Below, one piece after another: positions 8,071-16,750 of a stretch of 64,000 bases of DNA. The translations under genes were made by a program, and so were the position numbers. Source of the DNA: Sinomonas atrocyanea (GTDB lineage: Bacteria > Actinomycetota > Actinomycetes > Actinomycetales > Micrococcaceae). The stretch's first letter is position 1; each line of letters starts with the position of its first letter. Under the pieces are notes generated by a model that ran no database searches, was not told the origin of the DNA, and was given only the letters and a program-made list of their open reading frames with translations. The DNA lies in NCBI RefSeq assembly GCF_030811715.1, contig NZ_JAUSRH010000002.1, positions 434,001 through 498,000 of the forward strand. Reading direction: 5' to 3'.

Positions 8071-8595
8071 TCAGCGGGGCTGGATCCTGATGCCGTCGAG
8101 CATCAGCGGATCGCCCTCCCACCTGTAGGAGAGGTCGAACGCCCGGGTGCCGCAGACGAGCACCCCCTCGGCCGTTCCGCGCGGGCGCTGTCCGGCGCGG
8201 GCCAGCGAGTCGGCCCGCTGGATGTCCGCGGCGCACGTCGAGTCCACCTGCAGCTCGGTGAGTCGGCTCGTGAGCTCGGTCTCGCTCAGGTGCTCCTTGA
8301 GGGCGGGGGTGAACTCGCCGTAGGCGCGGGAGAGGTTGCCCGAGGCGAGGTCGGCGCTCATCTGCTCCGAGGCCCGCTTGACGCCCGCGCCGGGGCTGAA
8401 CACGACGAGGGCCAGGACCACGGCCGCGGCGCCCGCGAGGAGGACTGCGCCGCCGCCCACGCCCAGCCCGATCCACAGCCAGGGGCTCCGTTTCCTCGGT
8501 GGCCCGCCCGGGCCGGCCCACAGCTCCTGCGGCGTGGGCTCGTGGGGCCGCTCCATGCGGGCTTGGCTCTGGTTGGGCAGCTGGGGGAACGTCAT
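8071..8595 (-). CDS. Single-pass membrane protein with extracytoplasmic domain, function unknown
   Basis: A 174-residue protein I do not recognise. It has a Pro/Gln-rich cytoplasmic N-terminus (1-36), a single membrane helix WLWIGLGVGGGAVLLAGAAA (about 39-65), and an outside domain of roughly 105 residues with two cysteines (in DSTCAADIQ and VLVCGTRAF) that could form a disulphide. The layout resembles small DUF4878/lumazine-binding-like proteins often found in actinobacteria, but no firm family match can be made. It is transcribed with the Lrp gene upstream or alone; 21 bases separate them. Confidence 0.6.
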   Translation of the reverse strand: MTFPQLPNQSQARMERPHEPTPQELWAGPGGPPRKRSPWLWIGLGVGGGAVLLAGAAAVVLALVVFSPGAGVKRASEQMSADLASGNLSRAYGEFTPALKEHLSETELTSRLTELQVDSTCAADIQRADSLARAGQRPRGTAEGVLVCGTRAFDLSYRWEGDPLMLDGIRIQPR

Positions 8596-8616
8596 CGTGC
8601 GGGTCAGTCCTCGGCG

Positions 8617-9093
8617 CTAGGCGGGCGGTCGGGGGCCCCTCGCGAGGAGCGGGTCCATCCTGAATGGTATGAGGTCGCCCATGGCGAGGGCAGTATCAGT
8701 CCGCTCGACGCCGTCCACAGCGAGGATCTTGCCATTGATCCTGAACAGGTCCTCGGCATCGAGGGCGACGACGCGGAGCAGGAGGTCGGCGGTCCCGGTG
8801 AGGCCGTGTCCCTCGAGGACCTCGGGGATCCCGGCGATCTGCTCGGTGATCTCAGCGAGCTTGCGCTGCTGGACGTGGACCGTGATGAACGCCAGCAGGG
8901 GGTAGCCGAGGGACGCCGGGTTGATGCGCCGGTCGAAGCCGAGGAACACGTGCCCGGCCTCGAGGCGGGCGAGCCTCGCCTGCACCGTGTTCCTCGAGAG
9001 CCCCAGGTCCTGGGCGAGGGCCACGACGGTGCGGCGGGGGTCCTCGGAAAGCGCCCGCAGGATGCGGGCGTCGGTGGCGTCGACGACGTGCAT
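8617..9093 (-). CDS. Lrp/AsnC-family transcriptional regulator (BkdR-like)
   Basis: A 158-residue regulator. Residues about 3-60 form the AsnC-type helix-turn-helix (DATDARILRALSEDPRRTVV, LGLSRNTVQARLARLE), and about 65-145 the ligand-binding RAM domain (AFITVHVQQRKLAEI, GTADLLLRVVA). The start at 9093 is preferred over an ATG 17 codons upstream because TAGCCT sits seven bases before it, a leaderless arrangement. It diverges from a branched-chain 2-oxoacid dehydrogenase operon. Lrp-type BkdR regulators beside bkd genes are known in Pseudomonas and Streptomyces, so control of that operon by branched-chain amino acids is a good inference. Confidence 0.88.
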   Translation of the reverse strand: MHVVDATDARILRALSEDPRRTVVALAQDLGLSRNTVQARLARLEAGHVFLGFDRRINPASLGYPLLAFITVHVQQRKLAEITEQIAGIPEVLEGHGLTGTADLLLRVVALDAEDLFRINGKILAVDGVERTDTALAMGDLIPFRMDPLLARGPRPPA

Positions 9094-9106
9094 GCTGCGC
9101 AGGCTA
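9094..9106 (-). promoter_or_regulatory. Leaderless-type promoter of the Lrp gene
   Basis: On the minus strand TAGCCT (9101-9106) is followed by seven bases and the ATG at 9093. There is no Shine-Dalgarno sequence. This places the +1 at the start codon. Confidence 0.5.
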
Positions 9107-9128
9107 GCACGCCCCGGACAGGCCGATC

Positions 9129-9143
9129 TGGGCATCGTGCCCA
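9129..9143. promoter_or_regulatory. Candidate Lrp operator between divergent genes
   Basis: TGGGCATCGTGCCCA is a palindrome with perfect 6-bp arms around three bases. It lies between the Lrp gene promoter and the promoter of the dehydrogenase operon. A dimeric regulator bound here would cover both. Lrp sites are degenerate, so assignment rests on symmetry and position. Confidence 0.4.
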
Positions 9144-9159
9144 ATGTCGGCGCGATTGG

Positions 9160-9188
9160 TTGTACCCCCTGATGGTTGTGAGTATGGT
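9160..9188 (+). promoter_or_regulatory. Promoter of the 2-oxoacid dehydrogenase operon
   Basis: TTGTAC (9160-9165) and TATGGT (9183-9188) are separated by 17 bp and resemble a sigma-A type promoter. The predicted start is near 9195, leaving a leader of about 50 nt before the GTG at 9244. Confidence 0.45.
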
Positions 9189-9243
9189 CACATTAACCCG
9201 GCGGCCCACAGGCCTCCCGAGATCAGAGAGGGATGCGTACCCA

Positions 9244-10383
9244 GTGTCCAGCTACCAGATGTCGACCGGCGACGACGGCTCGCCGATCCAGCTTCTCTCC
9301 CCCCACGGCGAACGCCGGCCCCACGAACGGTACGACAGCCTCGTCGCCGACCTCGGCCCCGTGACCCTCGCCTCGCTCTACGAGGACATGGTGGTCGCCC
9401 GGCGCATCGACGCCGAGGGCACGGCACTCCAGCGCCAGGGCCAGCTCGGCCTCTGGCCGCCGTTCCTCGGCCAGGAGGCCGCGCAGATCGGCTCGGCCCA
9501 CGCCATCGCACCCGACGACTTCATCTTCGCCAGCTACCGCGAGATCGCGGTCGCCTACGCCCGCGGCGTCCCGCTCCCGGACCTCATGCGGCAGTGGCGC
9601 GGCGCCGCGAATGCGGGCTGGGACCCGTTCCGCCACAACATGGCACCGACCCAGGTGGTGATCGGCGCCCAGTCGCTGCACGCTGTCGGGTACGCCATGG
9701 GGGTGCAGTTCGACGGGGCGGAGACCGCCGTCATCACCTACTTCGGGGACGGCGCCACGAGCCAGGGCGACGTGAACGAGTCGATGGTCTTCGCGGCCAG
9801 CTTCCAGGCGCCGGTCGTGTTCTTCTGCCAGAACAACCACTGGGCGATCTCGGAGCCCGTGGGCGTGCAGGCGCACGTGCCGATCGGGCTGCGCGCGCCC
9901 GGATTCGGCATCCCGAGCGCGCGGATCGACGGCAACGACGTCCTCGCCTGTCTGGCCGCGACCCGCGAGGCCCTCGGCCGCGCCCGGTCGGGCAACGGCC
10001 CCTCGTACATCGAGGCTGTCACCTACCGGATGGGCGCCCACACCACCGCGGACGATCCCACGAGGTACCGCGACGCGAACGAGCTCGAGGACTGGCGCGG
10101 GCGCGACCCGATCGCGCGGCTCGAGGCGTACCTGCGCGCCGAGGGCGTGCTCGACGACGCCCTCCGGGCGCGGGTCGCCGAGAAGGCCGACGACGTCGCG
10201 GCCACCCTGCGCGAGGCCACCATCCACATGCCCGATCCCGCGCCGGCGGAGCTCTTCGAGCACGTCTACGCCGGGCCGCACTCGGCCCTGGACCGGCAGC
10301 GCGAGCACTTCGAGAGATTCCACGCCGGGTTCGACGACCATGCCGCGCACACCGCCGGCGCACACACGGAGGGGGCCCGCTGA
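9244..10383 (+). CDS. bkdA: 2-oxoacid dehydrogenase E1 alpha (branched-chain type)
   Basis: A 379-residue thiamine-diphosphate enzyme subunit. The ThDP motif runs from GDG at 168-170 to NN at 197-198; PFLGQEAAQIGSA and HNMAPTQVVIGAQ line the active site. With E1 beta it decarboxylates a 2-oxoacid and acylates the lipoyl domain of E2. The GTG at 9244 has GAGAGGGA upstream. Such genes are often labelled pyruvate dehydrogenase; divergent Lrp and a nearby leucine-degradation set favour branched-chain oxoacids as substrate, as for M. tuberculosis Rv2497c. The stop overlaps the next ATG (TGATG). No E3 gene is present. Confidence 0.88.
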   Translation: MSSYQMSTGDDGSPIQLLSPHGERRPHERYDSLVADLGPVTLASLYEDMVVARRIDAEGTALQRQGQLGLWPPFLGQEAAQIGSAHAIAPDDFIFASYREIAVAYARGVPLPDLMRQWRGAANAGWDPFRHNMAPTQVVIGAQSLHAVGYAMGVQFDGAETAVITYFGDGATSQGDVNESMVFAASFQAPVVFFCQNNHWAISEPVGVQAHVPIGLRAPGFGIPSARIDGNDVLACLAATREALGRARSGNGPSYIEAVTYRMGAHTTADDPTRYRDANELEDWRGRDPIARLEAYLRAEGVLDDALRARVAEKADDVAATLREATIHMPDPAPAELFEHVYAGPHSALDRQREHFERFHAGFDDHAAHTAGAHTEGAR

Positions 10384-11402
10384 TGCCCGGGATGACGTTC
10401 GCCAAGGCCCTCAACGCGGGCCTGCGCAAGGCCATGGAGCGGGACCCCAAGGTCGTGCTCATGGGCGAGGACATCGGCCGCCTCGGCGGGGTGTTCCGCA
10501 TCACCGACGGGCTCCAGAAGGACTTCGGCGCCCACCGGGTCATCGACACGCCGCTCGCGGAGTCGGGCATCATGGGCACCGCGATCGGCATGGCCTACCG
10601 CGGCTACCGCCCGGTCGTGGAGATCCAGTTCGACGGCTTCGTGTACCCGGCCTTCGACCAGATCGTCTCCCAGGTCGCCAAGATGCACTACCGCACCCGC
10701 GGCGCCGTGACCCTGCCGATCACCCTGCGCCTGCCCTACGGCGGGGGCATCGGCTCGCCCGAGCACCACTCGGAATCCCCCGAGGCCTACTTCGCGCACA
10801 CCGCCGGGCTGCGCGTCGTGTCGCCGTCGACGCCCCAGGACGCGTACACGATGATGCAGGAGGCCATCGCGTGCGACGACCCGGTGGTGTTCCTCGAGCC
10901 CAAGCGCCGCTACCACGACAAGGGCGAGGTCGACGAGGCGCTCGAGCCGGGCGCAGGGGCGCTGTCCATGGGCTCGGCCCGGGTCGCTGCCGAGGGGAGC
11001 GACGTCACCCTCGTCGCCTACGGGCCGATGGTGAAGACGTGCCTCGACGCCGCGGTGGCCGCCTCCGACGAGGGGGTGTCCGTCGAGGTGATCGACCTGA
11101 GGTCCCTCTCGCCGGTGGACTACGGCCCGCTCGAGGCGTCCGTGCGGAAGACGGGACGGCTCGTCATCGCGCACGAGGCCTCGCAGACGCTCGGGCTGGG
11201 CGCCGAGCTGTCCGCCGTGCTCACCGAGCGGTGCTTCTACCACCTCGAGCACGCCCCGGTGCGGGTGACCGGCTTCGATGTGCCCTACCCGCCGTCCAAG
11301 CTCGAGTTCCACCACCTGCCGGACCTGGACCGGATCCTCGACGGAGTGGACCGGGCCCTGGACAGGCCCAACTCCCTCAGCGGGATGGAGGAGGACGCAT
11401 GA
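10383..11402 (+). CDS. bkdB: 2-oxoacid dehydrogenase E1 beta (branched-chain type)
   Basis: A 339-residue subunit with the transketolase pyrimidine-binding domain at the N-terminus (MGEDIGRLGGVFRIT, HRVIDTPLAESGIMGTAIG) and the C-terminal domain (SDVTLVAYGPMVKTCLDAA, VEVIDLRSLSPVDYGP). It pairs with E1 alpha as an alpha2-beta2 heterotetramer in the cytoplasm. The conserved PYGGGIGSPEHHSESPEAYF segment is typical of branched-chain and pyruvate E1 beta alike. It overlaps both neighbours by 1 and 4 bp, indicating a tightly coupled operon with fixed stoichiometry. Confidence 0.92.
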   Translation: MPGMTFAKALNAGLRKAMERDPKVVLMGEDIGRLGGVFRITDGLQKDFGAHRVIDTPLAESGIMGTAIGMAYRGYRPVVEIQFDGFVYPAFDQIVSQVAKMHYRTRGAVTLPITLRLPYGGGIGSPEHHSESPEAYFAHTAGLRVVSPSTPQDAYTMMQEAIACDDPVVFLEPKRRYHDKGEVDEALEPGAGALSMGSARVAAEGSDVTLVAYGPMVKTCLDAAVAASDEGVSVEVIDLRSLSPVDYGPLEASVRKTGRLVIAHEASQTLGLGAELSAVLTERCFYHLEHAPVRVTGFDVPYPPSKLEFHHLPDLDRILDGVDRALDRPNSLSGMEEDA

Positions 11403-12826
11403 GCGCGGCCACGGTCGACCAGGGGGCGGGCTCCGTCACGCGGCCCTTCCTGCTCCCGGACCTGGGCGAGGGGCTCACGGAGTCCGAGATCGTCTCCTGG
11501 CGGGTCGCGGTGGGCGATTCCGTCCGCCTCAACCAGGTGATCGGCGAGGTCGAGACGGCCAAGGCCGTCGTCGAGCTCCCGAGTCCCTACACCGGCACCG
11601 TCACCGCGCTGCTCGCCGAGCCGGGGGACGTCGTCGCCGTCGGCGCGCCGATCGCCGAGTTCGAAGTGGCGGCCGACGCCGGCCGCCCGCCCGCCGCTGC
11701 CGGCTCGCCGACGTCGTCGGGCACGGCGGGGGAGGCCCCCCGGCGTCAGGCGACGCTCGTGGGCTACGGCGCCATGCCGGAGACCGGGGCGCGGCCAGCG
11801 CGCCGCGCGCGCCTGACGGTGGTCGGGCAGCCCCCTGCCGTCCCGTCGGCACCGCCGGTTGGGCCCCGCGGAGCCGCGGCGGCGCCTGCCCCGGAACCGG
11901 AGCGCGCGGGCGCGGAGCCGATGCCCCGCCCGGCGGAGCGGCCCCGCTCCACTCCTCCCGTCCGCAAGCTGGCCAAGGACCTCGGGGTGGACCTCGCGGA
12001 CCTCGAGGGCACGGGCCCCCGCGGGCTGATCACGCGCGACGACGTGCTCGCCTCGATCGGGACCGGTGGGGCCGGCGCGGCCCCCGCCGCAGGCGCACCG
12101 GCCGCGCAGCCCGCCGGCGGCGCCGTGCGCGAGACCCGGACGCCGATCAAGGGCGTGCGCAAGCACACCGCGGCCGCAATGGTCGCGAGCGCGTTCACCG
12201 CTCCCCATGCGAGCGAGTTCCTCACGGTGGACGTGACGCCGGCGATGGAGCTGATCGGCCGGCTGCGCGAGAGCCGCGCGTTCGCGGGCCAGAAGGTCAC
12301 CCCGCTCACGCTCGTCGCGAAGGCCGTGCTCATCGCGCTCCGCAGGAGCCCGTCGCTCAACTCGCGCTGGGACGAGGAAGCGCAGGAGATCGTCCAGTAC
12401 CACTACGTGAACCTGGGCATCGCGGCCGCCACGCCCCGGGGGCTCGTGGTGCCCAACATCAAGGATGCGCAGGAGCTCTCGCTGGCCGATCTGGCGGGGG
12501 TGATCGGCGCCCTCGCCCAGACGGCGAAGGACGGGCGCACGGCGCCGGCCGACCTGTCCGGGGGCACGATCTCGATCACGAACGTCGGCGTCTTCGGAGT
12601 GGATGCGGGCACTCCCATCCTGAACCCCGGCGAGGCCGCCATCCTTGCGATGGGCCAGGTCCGCAGGCTCCCCTGGGAGCATGAAGGACAGGTCGCGCTG
12701 CGCCAGGTCATGACGCTCTCGCTCTCCTTCGACCACCGCCTCGTGGACGGCGAGCAGGGGTCCAGGTTCCTCGCGGACGTCGGCGCGATCCTCGCCGATC
12801 CGGGCATGGTACTCACCATGGTGTGA
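11399..12826 (+). CDS. bkdC: 2-oxoacid dehydrogenase E2, dihydrolipoyl acyltransferase
   Basis: A 475-residue protein with one lipoyl domain (about 15-93; lipoylated Lys K55 in VETAKAVVE), a long Pro/Ala linker, a peripheral subunit-binding domain (about 188-222, VRKLAKDLGVDLADLEGTGP) and the catalytic acyltransferase domain (about 245-475) with H446 and D450 in SFDHRLVDG. It takes the acyl group from E1 and passes it to CoA, forming isovaleryl-, isobutyryl- or 2-methylbutyryl-CoA if the branched-chain call is right. The ATG overlaps the E1 beta stop as ATGA. A clear terminator follows. Confidence 0.93.
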   Translation: MSAATVDQGAGSVTRPFLLPDLGEGLTESEIVSWRVAVGDSVRLNQVIGEVETAKAVVELPSPYTGTVTALLAEPGDVVAVGAPIAEFEVAADAGRPPAAAGSPTSSGTAGEAPRRQATLVGYGAMPETGARPARRARLTVVGQPPAVPSAPPVGPRGAAAAPAPEPERAGAEPMPRPAERPRSTPPVRKLAKDLGVDLADLEGTGPRGLITRDDVLASIGTGGAGAAPAAGAPAAQPAGGAVRETRTPIKGVRKHTAAAMVASAFTAPHASEFLTVDVTPAMELIGRLRESRAFAGQKVTPLTLVAKAVLIALRRSPSLNSRWDEEAQEIVQYHYVNLGIAAATPRGLVVPNIKDAQELSLADLAGVIGALAQTAKDGRTAPADLSGGTISITNVGVFGVDAGTPILNPGEAAILAMGQVRRLPWEHEGQVALRQVMTLSLSFDHRLVDGEQGSRFLADVGAILADPGMVLTMV

Positions 12827-12833
12827 CCCCGCC

Positions 12834-12877
12834 GGAAGCCCGGCCTGCCCCCGGAATCGCGGGCGGGCCGGGCTTCC
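12834..12877 (+). terminator. Stem-loop terminator of the bkd operon
   Basis: GGAAGCCCGGCC (12834-12845) and GGCCGGGCTTCC (12866-12877) make a perfect 12-bp stem with a 20-nt loop starting eight bases after the E2 stop. Confidence 0.75.
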
Positions 12878-12905
12878 GTCTGCCCGGCCCGGGCCGGCAC
12901 CCGTA

Positions 12906-13028
12906 GTCCGCCGACGGCGGCCGAGTACCCGCCCAGTGGCCCCCTCGGCGGACCCTGCGTACACCCCCCGAAATCCCCCGAGTAGGGGCCCGCGGAGTAC
13001 CCAGAAAGACGGGTACGCATTACTCGGG
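12906..13028 (+). other. Structured intergenic region upstream of the propeller/LGFP gene
   Basis: Three sets of inverted repeats are visible. GTCCGCCGA (12906-12914) pairs with TCGGCGGAC (12945-12953). CCCGAGTA (12977-12984) pairs with TACTCGGG (13021-13028), and inside it GTACCC (12997-13002) pairs with GGGTAC (13011-13016) around an 8-nt loop. GAGTA-type words recur five times. An A/T-rich stretch follows at 13044-13051. This could be a structured leader RNA or a set of operators. I do not recognise a known riboswitch. Confidence 0.45.
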
Positions 13029-13112
13029 CGCCCCATGGGCCCCAATTTTTACGCTCCTTCTATCACGCCGCCGGCAGCCCGCCAGCGACGGCGAGGGTAG
13101 GGGAGCCTGGCC

Positions 13113-16100
13113 ATGGAGCCCATCGGAAACCCACGGATCCGCGGCCGGCGGCGCGCTCGGCGCCGCACTGTCCACGTGCCCCGCAGGGCCGTCGCCGTGC
13201 TGCTGGCGGGCGTGCTCGCCGGTGCCGCGCTGCTCGCCGGGACGACGGCCTCGGCGGACGTGGGCACGGTCAACCAGGACAGCATGAGGACCGGGTGGGA
13301 CAGCAGCGAGAGCGCGCTGTCGCCGGCGGCCGTGGGGTCCACCAACTTCGGCAAGCTGTTCTCCACGGCCCTGAATGGGCAGGTGTACGCCCAGCCGCTC
13401 GTGGTGGGCCAGACCGTCATCGCGGCCACGGAGAACAACGCGGTCTACGGCCTCGACGCCAGGACCGGCGCGGTGAAGTGGACGCGTACCGTGGGCCCCT
13501 CCTGGCCCGCCTCGACGGTGAGCTGCGGGGACCTGGTCCCGAACGTCGGCATCACGTCCACCCCGGTGTATGACGCGGCGACCAACAGCGTCTTCCTCAC
13601 GGCGAAGACGAATGACGGCGCGAACGCCCAGCTGCCGCACTGGTACATGCACTCGATCGATGTCACGACCGGTGCCGAGCGGGCCGGGTTCCCGGTGCTG
13701 ATCGACGGCGCGCCCACCAATGACCCGGCCCATCCCTTCAACGCTCTCACGGCCATGCAGCGGCCGGGGCTGCTGCTCATGGGCGGGGTGGTGTACGCCG
13801 GCTTCGCGAGCCACTGCGACTACAACCCGTTCGTGGGCTACGTCGTCGGGGTCTCCACGGCGGGGAAGCAGACCACGATGTGGGCCACCGAGACCGGGGT
13901 CAGCAATGCCGAGGGCGGCATCTGGCAGTCCGGCGGCGGACTGGTCTCGGACGGGCCGGGACGGATCCTGTTCACCACGGGCAACGGCATCGCCCCGCAG
14001 AAGTCCCCGGGGACGTCCCCGCCGTCGACCCTGGCCGAGTCCGTGGTCCGGCTGCAGGTCGGCACCGACGGCAACCTGACCGCGAAGGACTTCTTCAGCC
14101 CGGCGGCCAACGTGAAGCTGAACCAGGACGACGCCGACCTCGGCTCCGGCAGCCCCATGGCCGTGCCCGACGGCTACGGCACCTCGGCGCACCCGCACCT
14201 GATGGTGCAGACCGGCAAGGACGGCCACATCTACCTGCTCGACCGGGACAATCTGGGCGGCATGGCCCAGGGCACCGGCGGCACGGATGCCGTGGTGAAT
14301 ACGGCCGGCCCCTACAACGGGGTCTGGGGACGGTCCGCCTTCCTGGGCACCACGCAGGGCGGGTACGTGTACCAGGTCGAGAACAGCGGTTACCTGCGTG
14401 CCTCGAAGCTCGTCCCCACGAGCACCGGCGGCGTCCAGCTGGCCTCCGTCGGGACGTCCAGCGGGACCTTCGGGTTCTCCTCCGGCTCGCCCGTGGTGAC
14501 CTCGTCCGGCACCGACCCGTCCACGGCGCTCGTATGGGTCGTCTACGCCGACAACGGGACGGGAACCAACGGGCAGCTGCGCGCCTACCGGGCCATCCCG
14601 GACAGCACGGGCAAGCTCGCGCAGGTCTTCAGCGCCCCGATCGGCACCGCGGCCAAGTTCGTCTCGGTCGCCACGAACGCCGGCAAGGTCTATGTGGGCA
14701 CCCGCGATGGGAATGTGCTCGCCTTCGGCATCCCGACGACGGCCGCGGTGGGCTCGACGGGCGGTGACCTGGGCCAGGTGGCCGTCGGTGCGAGTGGGAC
14801 CGCAACCGTGACCATGACGGCGACGCGGGCGGTGACGATCAGCTCGATCACCACGGCCGCGCCGTTCGGGATCGGCTCGGTGGCCCTTCCCAAGGCCCTT
14901 GCCTCCGGCGCAAGCCTCTCCCTCCCCGTCACCTTCGCCCCCACGGCGACCGGGGAATCCGACGGCTCGCTGACGGTGAAGACCTCGGACGGCGAGACCG
15001 ACCAGCTGGGCGTCCACGGCATCGGCACGAAGGACGGCCTCGGCGGCACGCCGACATCGCTCGCCTTCACCAACGTGCCGACCGGCACGATCAGTCGCCA
15101 GACCGTGAACATCGTCAACACCGGCACGACCGCGGTGTCGGTCACGGGGGTGACCCTGCCCGCCAACGCGAGCCTCGTCGCGGATTCGAGCACCGTGCCG
15201 GTCGTGGGCGCCACGATCCAGCCCCAGGCATCGGTCCCGGTGTCGATCGCCTTCAGCCCGACGGCCGCGGCCACGGTCAGCGACTCGCTGACGGTGACGA
15301 GCAACCTGGGGGGCGTGACAGTTCCGATCAGCGCCACCTCCATCTCGGGTGCGTCGCACCTGCAGGTGCCCGCATCGCTCGACTTCGGCAACGTCCCAGT
15401 GGGCGCGTCGGCGACCCGCTCCTTCCAGATCCAGAACACCGGCAACATCCCGATGACGATCACCAAGGCGAAGGCTCCTCAGGGCGTGTTCAGCACCACG
15501 ACGCCCGTCTCGGAGGGGCTGAGCATCCCGCCCGGGGACTCGGTGTTCCAGAGCGTGACGTTCGCCCCGACGGCGGTCGGGCAGGCCGGCACCGCGGACA
15601 CCTTCTACCTGATCACGGCCGACGACGGCTCCGGCGCCCAGGACGTCATGCTCACCGGGTACGGCGTGAACGATCCGGTCGCCGCGTATGCACAGAAGAT
15701 CGGCGCAGGGACCTGGGCGTCCCCGCTCGGCCAGTCCCTCTCCACCGAGTACGCCGTGGGCACGGGCACCTGCCAGGACTACACCTCGGGCATCATCTGC
15801 TGGTCCCCGACCACCGGGGCGCACGAGGTCCACGGGGCCATCTACACCCGCTACGCCGCGGCCGGAGGCCCCAAGGGCTTCCTGGGCTTCCCGACCACGG
15901 ACGAGACCAAGTCGCCCGACGGGATCGGCGCGTACAACCACTTCTCCGGCTCGGGCGGGGCCTCGATCTACTGGTCCCCGACCACAGGCGCCCACTCGGT
16001 CCAGGGAGCGATCCGGTCCAACTGGGCGGCCTCGGGGTGGGAGCGGGGACCGCTGGGCTACCCGACCACGGACGAGATGGGCACGCCGGACGGGAAGGGG

Positions 16101-16673
16101 CGGTACAACCACTTCAACGGCTCCGGCGGCGCGTCGATCTACTGGACGCCGACGACGGGGGCGCACTCGGTGCGCGGCGCCATCCGCTCCAACTGGGCAG
16201 CGTCCGGCTGGGAGCGGGGACCGCTCGGCTACCCGACCACGGACGAGCTGGGCACGCCGGACGGCGTCGGCCGGTACAACCACTTCAACGGATCGAGCGG
16301 CTCCTCGATCTACTGGTCCCCGACGACGGGCGCGCACTCGATCCGCGGTGCGATCCGGGCGGAGTGGGCTGCCTCGGGCTGGGAGAAGGGGCCCCTGGGG
16401 TACCCGACGACCGACGAGATGGGCGCCCCGGACGGCTCGGGCCGGTACAACCACTTCTCCAAGTCGGCCTCGATCTACTGGTCGCCGTGGACGGGGGCGC
16501 ACTCGGTGCTCGGCGCGATCCGGGCCACGTGGGCGTCGATGGGCTGGGAGCGCAGCTGGCTCGGCTACCCGACCTCCGACGAGTACTCCGTCCCCGTCGG
16601 TCGGGCGGAGGACTTCGAGAACGGCACCCTGACGTGGAGCGCCTCCACAGGAAGGGTGAACGCCGCCGGCTGA
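13113..16673 (+). CDS. Secreted PQQ-type beta-propeller / ASH-domain / LGFP-repeat protein
   Basis: A 1186-residue exported protein. Residues 1-48 form an Arg-rich signal peptide ending TASA. About 50-540 is a PQQ-like beta-propeller (repeated blades such as NAVYGLDARTGAVKWTRTVG and DGHIYLLDRDN). About 545-850 holds three ASH/choice-of-anchor-D Ig-like domains (SLDFGNVPVGASATRSFQIQ). About 855-1186 holds LGFP repeats with LGYPTTDE motifs, known from mycolate-bearing actinobacteria as cell-envelope-associated modules. GGGGAG stands seven bases before the ATG. No enzyme active site is evident; a surface-bound binding protein is the cautious reading. It splits the bkd and leucine gene sets. Confidence 0.85.
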   Translation: MEPIGNPRIRGRRRARRRTVHVPRRAVAVLLAGVLAGAALLAGTTASADVGTVNQDSMRTGWDSSESALSPAAVGSTNFGKLFSTALNGQVYAQPLVVGQTVIAATENNAVYGLDARTGAVKWTRTVGPSWPASTVSCGDLVPNVGITSTPVYDAATNSVFLTAKTNDGANAQLPHWYMHSIDVTTGAERAGFPVLIDGAPTNDPAHPFNALTAMQRPGLLLMGGVVYAGFASHCDYNPFVGYVVGVSTAGKQTTMWATETGVSNAEGGIWQSGGGLVSDGPGRILFTTGNGIAPQKSPGTSPPSTLAESVVRLQVGTDGNLTAKDFFSPAANVKLNQDDADLGSGSPMAVPDGYGTSAHPHLMVQTGKDGHIYLLDRDNLGGMAQGTGGTDAVVNTAGPYNGVWGRSAFLGTTQGGYVYQVENSGYLRASKLVPTSTGGVQLASVGTSSGTFGFSSGSPVVTSSGTDPSTALVWVVYADNGTGTNGQLRAYRAIPDSTGKLAQVFSAPIGTAAKFVSVATNAGKVYVGTRDGNVLAFGIPTTAAVGSTGGDLGQVAVGASGTATVTMTATRAVTISSITTAAPFGIGSVALPKALASGASLSLPVTFAPTATGESDGSLTVKTSDGETDQLGVHGIGTKDGLGGTPTSLAFTNVPTGTISRQTVNIVNTGTTAVSVTGVTLPANASLVADSSTVPVVGATIQPQASVPVSIAFSPTAAATVSDSLTVTSNLGGVTVPISATSISGASHLQVPASLDFGNVPVGASATRSFQIQNTGNIPMTITKAKAPQGVFSTTTPVSEGLSIPPGDSVFQSVTFAPTAVGQAGTADTFYLITADDGSGAQDVMLTGYGVNDPVAAYAQKIGAGTWASPLGQSLSTEYAVGTGTCQDYTSGIICWSPTTGAHEVHGAIYTRYAAAGGPKGFLGFPTTDETKSPDGIGAYNHFSGSGGASIYWSPTTGAHSVQGAIRSNWAASGWERGPLGYPTTDEMGTPDGKGRYNHFNGSGGASIYWTPTTGAHSVRGAIRSNWAASGWERGPLGYPTTDELGTPDGVGRYNHFNGSSGSSIYWSPTTGAHSIRGAIRAEWAASGWEKGPLGYPTTDEMGAPDGSGRYNHFSKSASIYWSPWTGAHSVLGAIRATWASMGWERSWLGYPTSDEYSVPVGRAEDFENGTLTWSASTGRVNAAG
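15990..16560 (+). repeat. Tandem DNA repeats encoding LGFP modules
   Basis: Near-identical units of 171 bp (57 codons) repeat, seen by aligning the AACTGGG/GAGTGGG words at 16020, 16191 and 16362; the last unit is 165 bp because two residues are missing from the FSKSAS loop. Nucleotide identity is high even at third positions, which points to recent duplication or conversion. Confidence 0.8.
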
Positions 16674-16717
16674 CAGCCTGGGCCACCGACCTGTCCCGTC
16701 GGCTGGCCCACCGGCGG

Positions 16718-16750
16718 AGCGGCGCTCACGGCCTGGCCGTGAGCGCCGCT
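16718..16750. terminator. Perfect 15-bp stem-loop between convergent genes
   Basis: AGCGGCGCTCACGGC (16718-16732) pairs with GCCGTGAGCGCCGCT (16736-16750) around a 3-nt loop. It begins 44 bases after the LGFP-protein stop and overlaps the last codons of the convergent tetR gene. A weaker bulged stem lies at 16681-16707. Likely a bidirectional terminator. Confidence 0.65.

Noticed and set aside
6190-10383. Plus-strand frame of about 1397 codons that ends in the E1 alpha protein
   Set aside because: Only the last 380 codons are real. The upstream part runs antisense or out of frame through the symporter, the membrane protein and the Lrp gene.
13020-16502. Very long minus-strand open frame (about 1160 codons) opposite the propeller/LGFP gene
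   Set aside because: Shadow of the real gene. It is Arg/Gly/His-rich low-complexity sequence as expected from reading GC-rich codons on the other strand, while the plus strand has a signal peptide, clear domains and a ribosome site.
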